Made by a program: the position numbers and the translations under genes
The notes under the pieces: generated by a model
What the model saw: only the letters and a program-made list of their open reading frames with translations
The model's database searches: none
Told to the model about the DNA's origin: nothing
Origin: Hydractinia symbiolongicarpus
Taxonomy: Eukaryota; Cnidaria; Hydrozoa; Anthoathecata; Hydractiniidae
Reading direction: 5' to 3'
Length of the DNA: 64,000 nt
Assembly: GCF_029227915.1 (NCBI RefSeq)
Contig: NC_079880.1
Coordinates: forward strand, 16,946,001 to 17,010,000
In this document: positions 21,270 through 32,998 of the stretch, piece by piece
Layout: each line of letters starts with the position of its first letter
Position numbering within the stretch: the stretch's first letter is position 1

Positions 21270-22277
21270 TATGTTAAAAAAAGTAGCCACACCCCCGTTT
21301 ATTTGTTGTTTATTTTGAAAGCTGTATGGGGTCATTATGGTTAGAATAATTAAATTTTACCCCCCGTTTACCAATTGAGGGTCATATCTCATGGAAACAA
21401 GTTGTTTCAACTGAAAAAAAAACCCGAAGCGAAGAAGGTTGTCTCTTTTTCAAAAGAATCTTGAAAAAAGTTACTTTAAACAAGGCATGTCTGTTACCGT
21501 ATTTTCCGTTTTTTAAACGCACATCATATAACCCGCAGCTCAGCTTTTTTAGGGAGTTATAAACTAGATGCTATCAGATAGCCCGCACCTTCGTATAACC
21601 CGCATAAATTTTCAATCAATGTGTTTTACTTACCCGCTGTTAAGAAAAAAATTCAGTGTATTTTTTCTTACCCTAATCATTTTATAAACATGTTCGTGTG
21701 TTCTGTTTTTTTCATGATGGAGACAACTGGGGGACGTTTAAACTCGTGAACCCCAAACACGAGAACCGAGTGTATGAACTAGCGACTCTCTCAGTCTTAA
21801 CTTCTTTGTCTCCGATTGTCGAAATAATAATGAATTAAAATTAATTTGACAATGCTGTTTTCCTTTTATTTGTAAACATTAGTTTCAGCCAATAATATCT
21901 CTTGCTTCCTGCTATTAAACAAACAAACAAATAAAAAATAAAATGCTATCAGGTGATAAATTTAAAGTAAAATCTCTGTTTTTTATGTATATTTAAGTTT
22001 TTTTGGCATAAAAATAAACAACATAATAATTATCACGGATTGTCTGTAACATCGATGTACGGAACGTTCTTTACTAATGAAAAACGGCGATAGAAATGTT
22101 TTTTTAGATCGCATTTTAAAAGTTTAATAACAACCGAAACTAAATAACAGTGACTTCTTGTAATTTTATAGCTCTTTCTTTATTAATATTTTTTAAGTTT
22201 GTACTAACTCTTTTTCTAAGATTTATTTTTTAGAAAAAACACATGTTTTTAACTTTGTATCTTTTTATTCTTACCAG

Positions 22278-22455
22278 AACAAAATGTTCCCACAACGAGC
22301 GTTTTCGCCTTTTATGCGCGTCGAAAGTTATATTTTTAGACTCTTTCTTCGGTATTAAAATTTAAAACAAAATGTTCACACAATGAGTGTTTTGATCTTT
22401 CCAGAACATCAAAAGTTATATTTTTAGATTTTTTCTTTCTTCAGTATTAAAATGT
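22278..22455 (+). repeat. Two tandem ~88-bp units
   Basis: AACAAAATGTTC(C/A)CACAA(C/T)GAG starts at 22,278 and at 22,366. Both units run through AAAGTTATATTTTTAGA and TTCGGTATTAAAAT or a close variant. They lie in the left half of the TA-flanked transposon and have no coding signal. Confidence 0.75.
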
Positions 22456-22799
22456 AATTTGTTTTCGAAATTTTATCGCGAAGGGAAAAGTCCCGAATGT
22501 AGGGTTTTTCCGTTTGCGTTGCTAAACGTTGCTTAGGTCATTGGATTTGTTGTTTTTTTATAAAAGCTTGTGTTTTTTTAAATATATGGAGATTAAAATC
22601 GCGTTACTATAATTAGTTTCGTTGTTAAAAAAAAAATAAAAATTCAATGGCCTTCACATGTAATTTTTTTTCGCGCAGAGTATTGTTTATAAACAATGTT
22701 TCTTGCTATGCTTTTGTTTTTAACACGAAGCAATTATTTTTGCGCAATTTGAAAGGAACTCGCTATCCTATTGTTTTTTTTGAATGAAAGCAATTATTT

Positions 22800-25700
22800 T
22801 TGCAAGTTGGGCGCACGCGTACACTTACATCTGGACTGTACTGATTCCGTGCTCATTCCGTGCTTAGCTCTCGTTGAGGTCGGACGTATCTAAAACGCTC
22901 CGGTCTTGGCGCGCTAAGTCGAAGAAAGAAAAAAGAAGACTAAAGCTTGAAGAGCTCTGCTTTGACAGCTAAGTCCTTTTTGATTTATTATATACTGTAC
23001 TGCCTTCTTTACTTCATTTATATCTTTTCATTTCTTTAACTTGTTGTTTTGTAAGTTTTTTAAATTATTGTTTTTGTTAATAAATTGTTTTTATCCCAGT
23101 CAGTTTTTTATCCATCTATCATCTAATATGGTAGCTTTGCTGTGTTGTGGGTTCCTGCTGCTCCTTCTGTGTAACATCGTAAGGAAATGGGCTTGCCTCA
23201 GATCCTTCAAACATAGTTTTGGAAGAGCACATAACCGTAGAATGATCTCTCTACGACTTAAAAATAACTTTACTCAGGTAGGAAACCCCACATTTACGCT
23301 AAAACTGATTTTTGTGTTTGTTGTATTTTTGAGCAATACAAAACCTTCGTTCAAAAGTAGCTCACCCAACAACAACGAAATGAGTCGACTAGATAGGAGT
23401 TTCTTTTCTATCTCTTCACTTGATGCCTGCAATAGAGTTTCTGAAAGCCAGCTCACTCTACAATTAAAATTAATGGCTTTATCAAAACTTAAGCCAAGCA
23501 GGCACAAGTATTTCTATTTTTTAATCCTCTTGTCAGGGGACATCTGCCTCAACCCAGGTCCTGTTAAGTATCCCTGTTCTTCATGCTTAAAACCTGTGGC
23601 AAAAACACACAAAGCACTTTCTTGTGACAAGTGTGGATTATGGGCTCATAAAAAATGTGAGCGTATTTCTGATAAAAAATATCAACAATTTATGAAGACT
23701 CCTGAAGATAAACTGTTTTTCGTTTGCAGTCCCTGTCTTTCTCGTAATTTGCCCTTTGCTAATGAGGAGTCATTTGGTGACGAAATTCCGGACAACATCA
23801 ATATTACTATTGATGAAAACTTTGATTTTGAGGCAATCAGAAATGGAAAGGGCTTAAAAATGGCCCATCTCAACATTAATGGTCTGTCATCCAAACTAGA
23901 CTATGTTAAACTTCTGCTACATCAAACAAAACTTGATGTATTCTCCATCTGTGAAACCAAAATTGATGACACCATCACTGACAATGACGTTAAAATTGAT
24001 GGCTATGTTTGTTATAGGAATGATCGGAATAGACGAGGTGGGGGTGTTCTAATTTTTGTTAATGAAAACTTGGATAGCCACCTTTTGAAACACCTTTACT
24101 TCGAAAATGTTGAATTACTATGGGTGAAAGTGTGCCTGAAAAAAACTAAACCTATTTACGTGTGTGGGGTTTACAGGCCACCTGAAGGTAGTGATTTGCA
24201 GAGTACTGAAAACCTGTGTACTCATTTTAAACAGTGTTTTAACAAGCTCCCAGAAGAGAAAGAAGTTTTTATCTTGGGAGATTTTAACTGTAACATGCTT
24301 TCAAAATATGCTCTTTCCTCCAAAATAAAGGAATTATGCTCCACTCTTTTCCTAAAACAACAAATTACGGAGCCAACTCGTGTTACTGAAAATAGTAGCA
24401 CTCTTATAGACTTGATACTTTCTAACAGTTCTTGTATTTCTAAAACTGGTGTCATGGATTTAGGCATCAGTGATCACAATTTAGTTTATGTGATCAGAAA
24501 ATTCAAAAGGCCAAAATTTGAACCTAAAACATGCAAGGTTCGTAGCTACAAGAACTTCAGTGAAGAGGCTTTTCTGAAGGACCTCAGGAATTTAGACTGG
24601 TCATATTTTAATAATTATGATGACCTTGATAAAGCATGTGAGAAACTGAATAAAAATGTTAAAACAGTGGCTGACAAACATGCCCCTTTCAAAACACATA
24701 GATTTTCTGGCCGTGTTGAGGCATGGGTCACTGATGAATTAATAATAGCCATCAAAGAAAGAGACTTCTTGAAACGGAAAGCATCAAAAACAAAATCCAT
24801 CATAGACTGGGAAGCTTTCAAACAAAAAAGGAACCAGGTAATAGGTCTCAAAAATCGACTCAAAAACGAGTACTATAATGACGTTTTGCATGACTTTCAA
24901 AAACGGCCAAAACAACTTTGGAAAACCCTAAAAAAACTGGTTCCTGATAAGTCAGGCAATACTACCTCGATAAAACGAGTAGTCCAAAACGATGGTACAG
25001 AAACTTCTCACCCAAAAGAAATTTCCAACACATTCAATTCATTTTTTGTCAGTGTTGGTGCCAAACTAGCCTCTAAATTTTCTTCTGACACTACTAATGT
25101 TAATCCACCTGTTAGCGGACACGATTTTTGGTGGGCTCGTATTGAGACCAAAAGTGTCGAAAAAATAATTAGATCACTAAAACTTAATAAAGCTACAGGC
25201 TTGGACGGAATTGGTTCACGACTGCTAAAAGCAGGTTCGTCAGTTTTAAGTATTTATTTATCAAGTCTTTTCAACAAATCTTTATTTACTGGTTATGTAC
25301 CTAAATGTTGGAAGACTAAAAGGGTCTCGCCTATTTTTAAAAGTGGCAATAAAACAGATCCTACTAATTATCGGCCTATCTCCATTTTGCCAATTCCTAT
25401 GAAAATTTTTGAAAAGTTAGTGCATGAGCAAATGTCTCATTTTATTTCTGAGCACAACTTCCTGAATGACAGACAGTCCGGATTTCGAAAACTCTTTTCC
25501 ACAGAAACTGCAGTAGTTGATGTCTCTGATTTTATTTATACTGAGCTCGACCAACATAACTTTGTTTGTGCTGTGCTCATTGACCTTAAAAAAGCTTTTG
25601 ACACTGTTGATCATAAAATTTTGTTAAAAAAACTATGGTGTTTTGGCATCAGAGATGCTGCCTTTGACTGGTTCGAGTCCTACTTAACGGACCGAATGCA

Positions 25701-26870
25701 GCTGACTCTTGTAAACGACACAGGATCAGATCTGCTTCATGAAGACGCTTTTGGGGTGCCGCAGGGATCTGTGTTGGGGCCCCTGCTCTTTCTTTTGTAT
25801 ATTGATGACTTAAAATCTGTCATCAATTCAAACTACCACCATCTATATGCGGATGATACAATAATTATTTCGTCTCATAAAAACTTGGATACCCTTGTCT
25901 CCCAGGTCGAGTTAGAACTTTCGCAAGTCGACCTCTGGCTGAATAATAACAAAATGACTATTAATACAGACAAAACTGAAACAATCTTTTTCGGCAACCA
26001 CAGCCAGTTAAAAAAAGTTGAGAACAAAACTATCAACTATATGGGTATTCCTTTGAAGAGGAGCGAAAAAGTTAAATATCTTGGGGTAACATTTGATCAA
26101 AAAATGCAATGGGAAAAGCACATTAATGACATAAATAGAAAAATACTAATTAAATATTCTAAAATTAGAACTATTGCATCCTGTTTAACACCTCACACAA
26201 AAAACCTTTTAATTAATGCACTTGTCATGCCATATTTCAACTACTGCTCCTCGGCATGGGCTTGTGCCACCCAAGGTAGATTGGGAAAACTAGAAAAACG
26301 ATTAAAATGTGTCCGTACCTTTCTTGGGAAAGAGAGGGAATATTCAATGAATAATTTACTCATCAAAAACGATGCCATATTAGTTTTCAAAGCCATGAAT
26401 CACATTGCTCCTGATTACATGCGCTCAAAATTCCTTTTGACAAAAAACTGTCATAATCATCAAACAAGAGGAGCTTCAAAAAACAGGTTCACACTTCCCT
26501 TGGTCAACACGGAATTTGGCAAAAAAGCCTTCCCATTTAGAGCTGCAAAAGTGTGGAATAATCTTCCAGACCAAGTGACCTGTGATGGAAGTCTGCTTTC
26601 GTTTAAGACTTCCATCTCTAATGTATTTGGCAAATTCTAATGGAGATCACTTTTGAATTTTTTAATTTTTGTTTTTTATTCTTTTTCTTTTCAATTTTCA
26701 CAGATTATAGATGTTACTATGTTTGATTGAGCTGAGGCAGTCTAAGGTTTATCATTTTTTGTTTCTTTTTTGTTCTAGTGGCCCCCAGTGGAAACAATCC
26801 ACTAACTATAGGTTTTTGTGATTTTCTGGGCTAGCCACTTTAAATATTTATTATTATTATTATTATTACT
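22800..26870 (+). mobile_element. Apparently full-length CR1-like non-LTR retrotransposon
   Basis: One long ORF (23,128-26,640) is preceded by a GC-richer leader from about 22,800. It is followed by a ~230-bp 3' UTR that ends in TTATTATTATTATTATTA at ~26,852-26,869. A simple-repeat tail with no poly(A) is common in CR1/L2 and related clades. The 5' border is not certain. It sits inside the TA-flanked transposon. Because the frame is unbroken and the catalytic residues are present, it is the only element here that may be active. Confidence 0.82.
23128..26640 (+). CDS. CR1-like retrotransposon ORF: 2A-like motif, PHD-like finger, AP endonuclease, reverse transcriptase
   Basis: The ATG at 23,128 gives 1,170 residues; an upstream in-frame extension lacks an ATG. 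The N-terminal ~135 residues have several hydrophobic segments and end in a 2A-like LLSGDICLNPGP (residues ~134-145). A Cys/His finger follows (CSSCLKPV... CDKCGLWAHKKCERI, ~150-200). The apurinic-type endonuclease (~245-480) keeps the Asn of LNINGL, the Glu of ICETKID, the Asp/Asn pair of LGDFNCNM and the SDHN end. The reverse transcriptase (~680-960) keeps KAFDTVDH, GVPQGSVLGPLLFLLYIDDL and LYADDTIII. A C-terminal region runs to residue 1,170. The endonuclease nicks DNA and the RT copies the RNA at the nick. No stop or frameshift was seen. Confidence 0.93.
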   Translation: MVALLCCGFLLLLLCNIVRKWACLRSFKHSFGRAHNRRMISLRLKNNFTQVGNPTFTLKLIFVFVVFLSNTKPSFKSSSPNNNEMSRLDRSFFSISSLDACNRVSESQLTLQLKLMALSKLKPSRHKYFYFLILLSGDICLNPGPVKYPCSSCLKPVAKTHKALSCDKCGLWAHKKCERISDKKYQQFMKTPEDKLFFVCSPCLSRNLPFANEESFGDEIPDNINITIDENFDFEAIRNGKGLKMAHLNINGLSSKLDYVKLLLHQTKLDVFSICETKIDDTITDNDVKIDGYVCYRNDRNRRGGGVLIFVNENLDSHLLKHLYFENVELLWVKVCLKKTKPIYVCGVYRPPEGSDLQSTENLCTHFKQCFNKLPEEKEVFILGDFNCNMLSKYALSSKIKELCSTLFLKQQITEPTRVTENSSTLIDLILSNSSCISKTGVMDLGISDHNLVYVIRKFKRPKFEPKTCKVRSYKNFSEEAFLKDLRNLDWSYFNNYDDLDKACEKLNKNVKTVADKHAPFKTHRFSGRVEAWVTDELIIAIKERDFLKRKASKTKSIIDWEAFKQKRNQVIGLKNRLKNEYYNDVLHDFQKRPKQLWKTLKKLVPDKSGNTTSIKRVVQNDGTETSHPKEISNTFNSFFVSVGAKLASKFSSDTTNVNPPVSGHDFWWARIETKSVEKIIRSLKLNKATGLDGIGSRLLKAGSSVLSIYLSSLFNKSLFTGYVPKCWKTKRVSPIFKSGNKTDPTNYRPISILPIPMKIFEKLVHEQMSHFISEHNFLNDRQSGFRKLFSTETAVVDVSDFIYTELDQHNFVCAVLIDLKKAFDTVDHKILLKKLWCFGIRDAAFDWFESYLTDRMQLTLVNDTGSDLLHEDAFGVPQGSVLGPLLFLLYIDDLKSVINSNYHHLYADDTIIISSHKNLDTLVSQVELELSQVDLWLNNNKMTINTDKTETIFFGNHSQLKKVENKTINYMGIPLKRSEKVKYLGVTFDQKMQWEKHINDINRKILIKYSKIRTIASCLTPHTKNLLINALVMPYFNYCSSAWACATQGRLGKLEKRLKCVRTFLGKEREYSMNNLLIKNDAILVFKAMNHIAPDYMRSKFLLTKNCHNHQTRGASKNRFTLPLVNTEFGKKAFPFRAAKVWNNLPDQVTCDGSLLSFKTSISNVFGKF

Positions 26871-27539
26871 GTATTTATATCTCAGCAACCACAGTGTGCA
26901 TGATAAAATGAATGGCGGCAATGAGGAGGAGAAAGCTGCGTGTGTCTTATCAATTGTATTTTATATTTATTTTTGATATTTTCAGTGGCCACCTGTTGCT
27001 CGAAGGTAACGAAGATAAAAAAAGAAAATTATTATCTATACTTTAATTTTAACATTTTTCAATATTTTAAACAGGAATTAATAATTAAGTCCTGGGCACT
27101 AGGTTGTGAAATACGTGTCAATTAAACCTAAAAATGATACCTGCTATATTGCTCTATTACCAGAAGCAAATCATTTCAATGTGCTCAATGTGATTGCAAA
27201 GATAAGTAGATTAGAATTACATTCAACACAAAAGAAAAATGATCTCCAGCATTGTGTTTCAGAGAGAGCTCGTAATTAAATCACGTAGTTGAAGTAAAAT
27301 TACGTAGATATAGGATCGCGCATGCAGTTATACTAATGTACCATTTTATCCTGTTGGTACTATTTTTCTTCATTGAATGTATAAACTTTAAATTTCACAA
27401 TAAATAACAGAAAATATAAAACTTATCACATAAAACGCACCACATTATAACCCGCACCAACAGTAGAAGTCGTAAAAATCAACTTATAACCTGCGGGTTA
27501 TATACCGGAAAATACGGTAAAGAGATATTAAGATAATAT

Positions 27540-29110
27540 CAAACATTAACAATGTCATGCTTACTTATCATGAGGTTAGCTTTCTTGGTTAGCTTACTTG
27601 TTCTTCTATATTTTCAATTTTTGTGTTCTAGGACCCAGGATAAGTCCTTTTATAAAAAACTATCGAATATGAATAATTCAAATCTAAAAAGATAAAAACA
27701 AAACTGTTGTTGTCGAGTATAAAAAGTTAATGTTGTTGTCAGAAATATTTTTTAAAAAGAAGAAAAACGTGATATAACGTCACAAAGAGAACTGTTTGGA
27801 AATGTATCAGGCAATTGTATACATTTTCAATTCGTTTTCTTTGGAATAAAGCAAAGTTTAGTAATCTGATTGGACTTTTATTCAGAGAACGCTAGCTAGC
27901 AACCTACTGAGAAAGCCAAACAAAAACAGATTGTTGTTTAGAGTATCTGGTACAAAAATGAATTTAGGTGTATAACGATTTTTTAGCTGTTTAACTTTCA
28001 GAGCTAAATTTTTCCTTAAATATTTTTCTCTTGAGCCTGAACATATTTTCTTTAAGCACTTTTTTTTAATAATGTACTCTGAAAAATGGGTCAGAAGTTA
28101 GGAGTATCCTAAGAATATGTTCAACCTGGATTGTTTGTTCTGGATATAAAAAGAATTTACCAATAGCTATAGCAACTTATAGCAAGCTTTATTTTATTAA
28201 GGCATTATATATATTTTCTAAGACATGCTAAGAATATATTAAGAATAATGAGGATAGTATTTGTCAGGAAAGTTAAGAACATTAAGGCTGAAACGAAAAA
28301 ACCCTATTCTTATAAAATGCATGGTTTATAGACTAGAGAAGAATTTTATAAACTGTAAAAAGTAATTTTTCTGTTGTTACTGTTTTTAACACTACAAACT
28401 GGGTGATTCAGTGTTAATGTCGTTATAATAAACCTAAAGGTAAACAAACTTAAATCAATATTTACGTCTGTTACGTTATGATCGTTTGAAATATATTTGA
28501 TTCTTAAATTCGAAAGCACTGCATTAGCTCTAAAAGTTAAACAGCTAAAAAATCGTTTGTGCTGTTTTCTTGGTACATAAAATCAAGTTAATAGTTAATT
28601 TTCTTGTTATGTTTTCTTGTTGTTTGGATTTGAATATTACGGTAAATATGCAATATACTGAAATGATTCGTGTTTTATTTTAAATTTTATGTGTTGTTAA
28701 CTGTTGATTTCTTAAATTTTGAGTAAAACTCTGGAGGGGTTGCTGTGTATGCAACAGACTAAATATCTGATTAGGTATGATGCATTACAAACTGTATATT
28801 GTGGAAATTCTGTAACTATTTTCCCTGCTGTACTTCTAGCATGGCAAAACAAGTATATAATTTTAGCAGATTTAACTTTATCCCATAACGGTTTCGTTGG
28901 ACATTTTATCATTTTTATTTTATTTTTATTTTATTTTTATTTTTTTCGTTGCACCTGCCTATATTCTGAAACATTTTGTTTCAGTGGGTATATAGAATAA
29001 TGCAGATTATGAGTTTTAAAAATTACTAAGTTGTTCGCTTTTGTTTGGTATCCCTAACATGGATTCAATGGGAGATTTAGTGGAATGTTCCACGGGAATT
29101 CGGCTAGTAG
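27540..29110 (-). repeat. Long family-alpha repeat, reverse copy
   Basis: Read on the minus strand from ~29,110 it starts CTACTAGCCGAATTCCCGTGG, with hairpin GTGGAA/CA/TTCCAC (29,080-29,093). It then follows the same order as 58,440-60,130: AACTCATAATCTGCATTATT, CTGCTAAAATTATATACTTG, CAGCTAAAAAATCG..., GAACATATTCTTAGGATACT, TTTATTCCAAAG, ending TAACCTCATGATAAGTAAGC at ~27,560. The two copies are about 1.6 kb and lie in opposite orientation 30 kb apart. Short ORFs inside are not conserved. Confidence 0.83.
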
Positions 29111-32100
29111 ATTATAATAGAGTTAGCTTACACACATCTTTTATAGTTGACAGAATTGCGAAATAATTTTCAGCATATTGTACAATGGTATTCACTAAAT
29201 CAATGAGATTTATGACCAATAGCTTCCAGTATAAGCCTGAACATCATAAATACAGAGATTTCTTTCTACTTTTTAAAATAAGAGGTCACACAGTTCTGAA
29301 ATAACGTGCGTGTAAAGTCAATTTCAATACTTCATACGCGATATTTGTGACTATTTTGTTTACACATGTTTTATAAGGTAAACGTTTATAAGAAAATGAG
29401 CATCAAAAACCTCAAAATTTTAAGAAAATCCCCAGCCTCATGCGTGTTAAGAACCAATTTTTGATGACCATTATATTTACATTTCAATTACTTAATCACT
29501 ATAATTTCAAAACACAACACCATAAAATTTCTTTATTTCCAATCACGTATACATCCAAACAAAATTGGCATCATAAAAATAACGAAAGAAGTCTTTTTTC
29601 TGTAATAAAAATAAAAGATGTCCCAAATAAAATACATAACTGTAATGTTATTCACAGCTGTCGATAAAATGTTATTTAGGAAGAAAACATAGAAAATAGA
29701 GGAATAAAAATTAGGAAAATTTTTAAGAAAATTTTGCTACATAATGAGCAATATCTACATAATGAGCTCAGGTCACATGATTTTCTTTGTTTTTTCATGA
29801 AGTATTCACCTTGAACTTAACATCCCTTAGTTGACAGAGGTCATTTGTTGAAACAACATGCAAGTACATCCCAATACAATTTTTTTTGTAGAATTTCAGT
29901 TGTTTTATTAAATTAGGCTACAATGTCACTCCAAAATAAAGAATTTTCAACGGAAAGATCATGAAGGGTGGTTTTAAGCTATAATTTTCAGTGCAATATA
30001 ATGCATCAAGTCCGATATTTCGGTCGATATCCTGAAAACCCATGGACTACTACAGATTTCAATCAAAAAGAAGGGTTAACCTTTTTTGAGTTTTATCAGA
30101 TCTCGAAAATGCCCCCCAGAAATTCACTTAAAACTGAAGAAAAATAAAATTTCAAATACCAATAAAATCTGAACTGACGGAGGAATTTAAAAATAATTTC
30201 AGGATATCTTCAGACCCATAGTGTTTTCAACATACCTAGAAATGAAGCCTCATTCTTATAGAAAATAGTTCTTAAAAAAAACATGCCATTAAGCCAACAC
30301 TGAAATATCATTTCTTGTTTCATCCCTTGATCATATACTCTATTCTGTTTTGTTAGATTTTTCCAGCAACTTAAACTTCACAGGCTTTGATTTAATTTGG
30401 GAATAAAGAATCTTTCTGGATATTTTTACTTTATTTTAAACAAACAGAAAACAACAAAGCTGAAGGCAAAATTTGTCTCCATGACAAGAGAATGGCCTTT
30501 TGCCTTTTCATACGGTACATGTTTTTTCTTACAAGTGTAATAATTTATTTTATAAAAAAAACAATTCTTGATGACAACTGAGGCCATGGATGACAGAGAA
30601 GTATAAATCGAAAAAAAAGTTTGATTAGCAAAACAATGGGAAGAATAAACTAAGCCCAAAAAACAATATCTTTTGATTTCACCTTGATCCTGTAATATAC
30701 TTGCAGGCGTTAAGATCAACGTGAATATATTTGTAAGCTTTTTAACCTAAAAATATTCAAAATTGCTACAACAACAACAAAAAAAAATGTTACACCGACA
30801 TACATACCATTACTTCTAGATATGGGAAGTTACAACCTATTCATCAACAGAGAATAATAAAGCAGGTGAATTTTGCATTCTTTTTATTTCTATTAATATT
30901 TTAAAATGGATTTATTCATGATTTTAATTCACAGTTCATAGAGGTATTTCTTCAAGCAAGTTTCAGGGTTTTTTTATATGCATTTGGCGACCATTTATTG
31001 TTATCATATATTTCTTTTGTCTACATATATTAATGGTTATTTTCTTTGCACTCCAGTTTTCCTATTCAAATACAACAACTCAATTTTTATCTTATGTTTC
31101 AAAATAAAAAAAGAAACAACAAGTTAAGAATATTGCTTTATGCTTTCAGCAGCGGATTTAGGATTTTTTAGGTGGTGCAAATAAGTTCAAGAAGCTAAAT
31201 TGCTTGTTAGGACAATCAATCACAACTAGGGGTTTGAGGGGCATTGTAAGGGTCCAGTTTGGCACCCTGGAAACCAATGCCCTTAAATGCCCTCTAGCGG
31301 TTAAAATGGGTAAAAAATCAATTCCTAAACCTGTCTATCCGCGTCGGAAGAGGTGTTGCTTGCACTTCAAATCGTGTATTTTTTAAATTCTTTATTTTTT
31401 TGCAGCATAAACAATTGGTCCTGTTATGGAAGTTACAACGCTATATTATAGGATCATCATAACCATCTGTTATAGAATTTGTACGGTTTTTTTTTGTTTT
31501 TTTTTGATAATTGCACACATGTACTACCCTGACTGGTACACTTATCCAATCATTCAGTTATTGCTCCAATATCCAAATGTCAATTTGTAGAAAATGCCTA
31601 TCATTCAACAACAGCACTAACATTTTCACTTTTAATACTTTTGAGTTAAAAATTGATAGTTCTGAGCAAAGGTGTTCATAATTGTCCAACATGTATGCCA
31701 AAAAATTTTAAAAAGGTCTTTTCTTACCAAATTCTAAGAAATACAACCAAACAATTATGCAAAATTCATAAAAATCATACAAAGCAAATCCTACGAAAAT
31801 CATAGATCAAGTGAAGTTATTTGAGGTAGTTTGAAAACCATTGTGTTATAAGCATTGCTTTAAGGGAAGAAACTGTTTGTTGAAGGAAGTTTTGTGGTTC
31901 AGCTTTCTGTAAAATTTTAGCATTTTGTGGAAATAAACTTTTGTAAATTTATCGAAAAGCATGAATAAGTTTCCTTTGGAAACACTTCATTTTTTATCCA
32001 TCATGGTCTTAAAAGATCTATGTCTGAAATAACTAAATGAATTTAGTAACATCGAAAAAATAAAATATAACTAATTTCTAGCTGAAATGGTTGAGAAAAT

Positions 32101-32838
32101 TCTAGATAATGATCCAATTCTACAAGCCTTTACCACTCTAGAATGTACTAAGGAACATGAAACAGGTGGCTTCACAATTCTTCTAAGTTATTGCAGAAAG
32201 CTGGGGTCATTTTAAAATACCACATCAAAACAAATGACAAATATTTTTTTCTACAACTACAAACTCCTTAGTCAACTTGTTTTGGATGTTCAATAATATA
32301 CAAGCAACAAAATACTAATAATACTAAAAATAAAATTATTTGAGTAATCGGTAAATGCAGGAATATATTGTGACAGAGATAGCACCTGAAATTCATGATG
32401 GGCCCAGCTTAGTGGCCTAAAAATATGATAAACTGTCAATTTTATGTGTAATTTTCCCAGCACAGTATCCAGACCATAAGAAATGTTTTACACAAAAATA
32501 GTTTGTTGATTGTTATTGTGTAAACAGAACTAAAATTTAAAAATTTAAAAAGTATAGCCATTGCAAAATTTCTTCAGATTGGTCTAAAAGCACCCCATAA
32601 AAGTTTAAAGCCAATAACTTTCTTTTTACAAATCATTGCATTTTGTACTTTCCTATAATTAGCCCAAGGAAACACTCCCACAACTATAACTGGCTACTAT
32701 GGTCCAATTATATTTTTCCATAATTCTTCTACAAAATTATAAGTAGGTTTGCATTTAATGTGGCGAATATAGCACCTTTACAATGCACTAATATACCACA
32801 CTTTGGTATAAAAAGGCTTGGGATATGTCTTAATGTGT
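29111..32838. other. Intronic AT-rich DNA, no gene recognised
   Basis: No domain-bearing ORF on either strand. A segment at ~31,145-31,345 (AGCGGATTTAGGATTTTTTA ... GGGGCATTGTAAGGGTCC) looks like a remnant of a repeat also seen at 2,850 and 35,740 (AAATCCGCCCCTGGCC). A ~110-bp stretch at ~32,575-32,690 resembles 49,870-49,980. The small plus-strand frames at 29,440 and 31,204 have no recognisable content. Confidence 0.5.
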
Positions 32839-32917
32839 TTAGCTTGCTAAAAACATTTTAACAAAAAATATTTTGCACATTTCAGGAGAACTAATTTGTA
32901 ACCTACAAACAGACAAG

Positions 32918-32998
32918 TATATGTATGTGCGTATGTTAGTTAGTATGTGCGTATGTGCGTATCTGCGTATCTGCGTATGTGCGTATGTATGTATGTCT
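32918..32998 (+). repeat. GTATGTGC/GTATCTGC microsatellite at the truncated end of an RTE copy
   Basis: Repeats of GTATGTGC, GTATCTGC and GTATGTAT fill this stretch. It directly follows the point where the minus-strand RTE coding sequence stops matching its sister copy (after NWVRKCRD), so it replaces the normal 3' end. Confidence 0.8.

Larger units (their letters stand above)
21497..27517. mobile_element. TA-flanked DNA transposon with CCGTATTTTCCG ends, carrying a nested retrotransposon
   Basis: TA-CCGTATTTTCCG begins at 21,495 and its inverse CGG(A)AAATACGG-TA ends at 27,519. Just inside each end are repeated ATAACCCGC-type motifs: left TATAACCCGCAG, ATAGCCCGCACC, TATAACCCGCATAA; right TATAACCCGCACC, TATAACCTGCGGGTTATA. 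Subtracting the inserted CR1-like element (~22.8-26.87 kb) leaves about 2 kb without a recognisable transposase, so this is a non-autonomous element. The TA duplication fits a Tc1/mariner-like or similar superfamily; the exact family is not established. Confidence 0.75.

Noticed and set aside
26975-27000. Possible 20-base exon (ttttcag ... gtaacg) in the giant intron
   Set aside because: Length and phase do not let it link exon 1 to the exon at 40,851 without another unknown exon, and it lies inside the TA-flanked transposon.
28400-28430. Possible small exon before gtaaac near 28,430
   Set aside because: It is part of the family-alpha repeat and has the wrong phase for the next exon.
28712-28912. 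66-residue minus-strand ORF
   Set aside because: Lies in a repeat whose other copies do not keep this frame.
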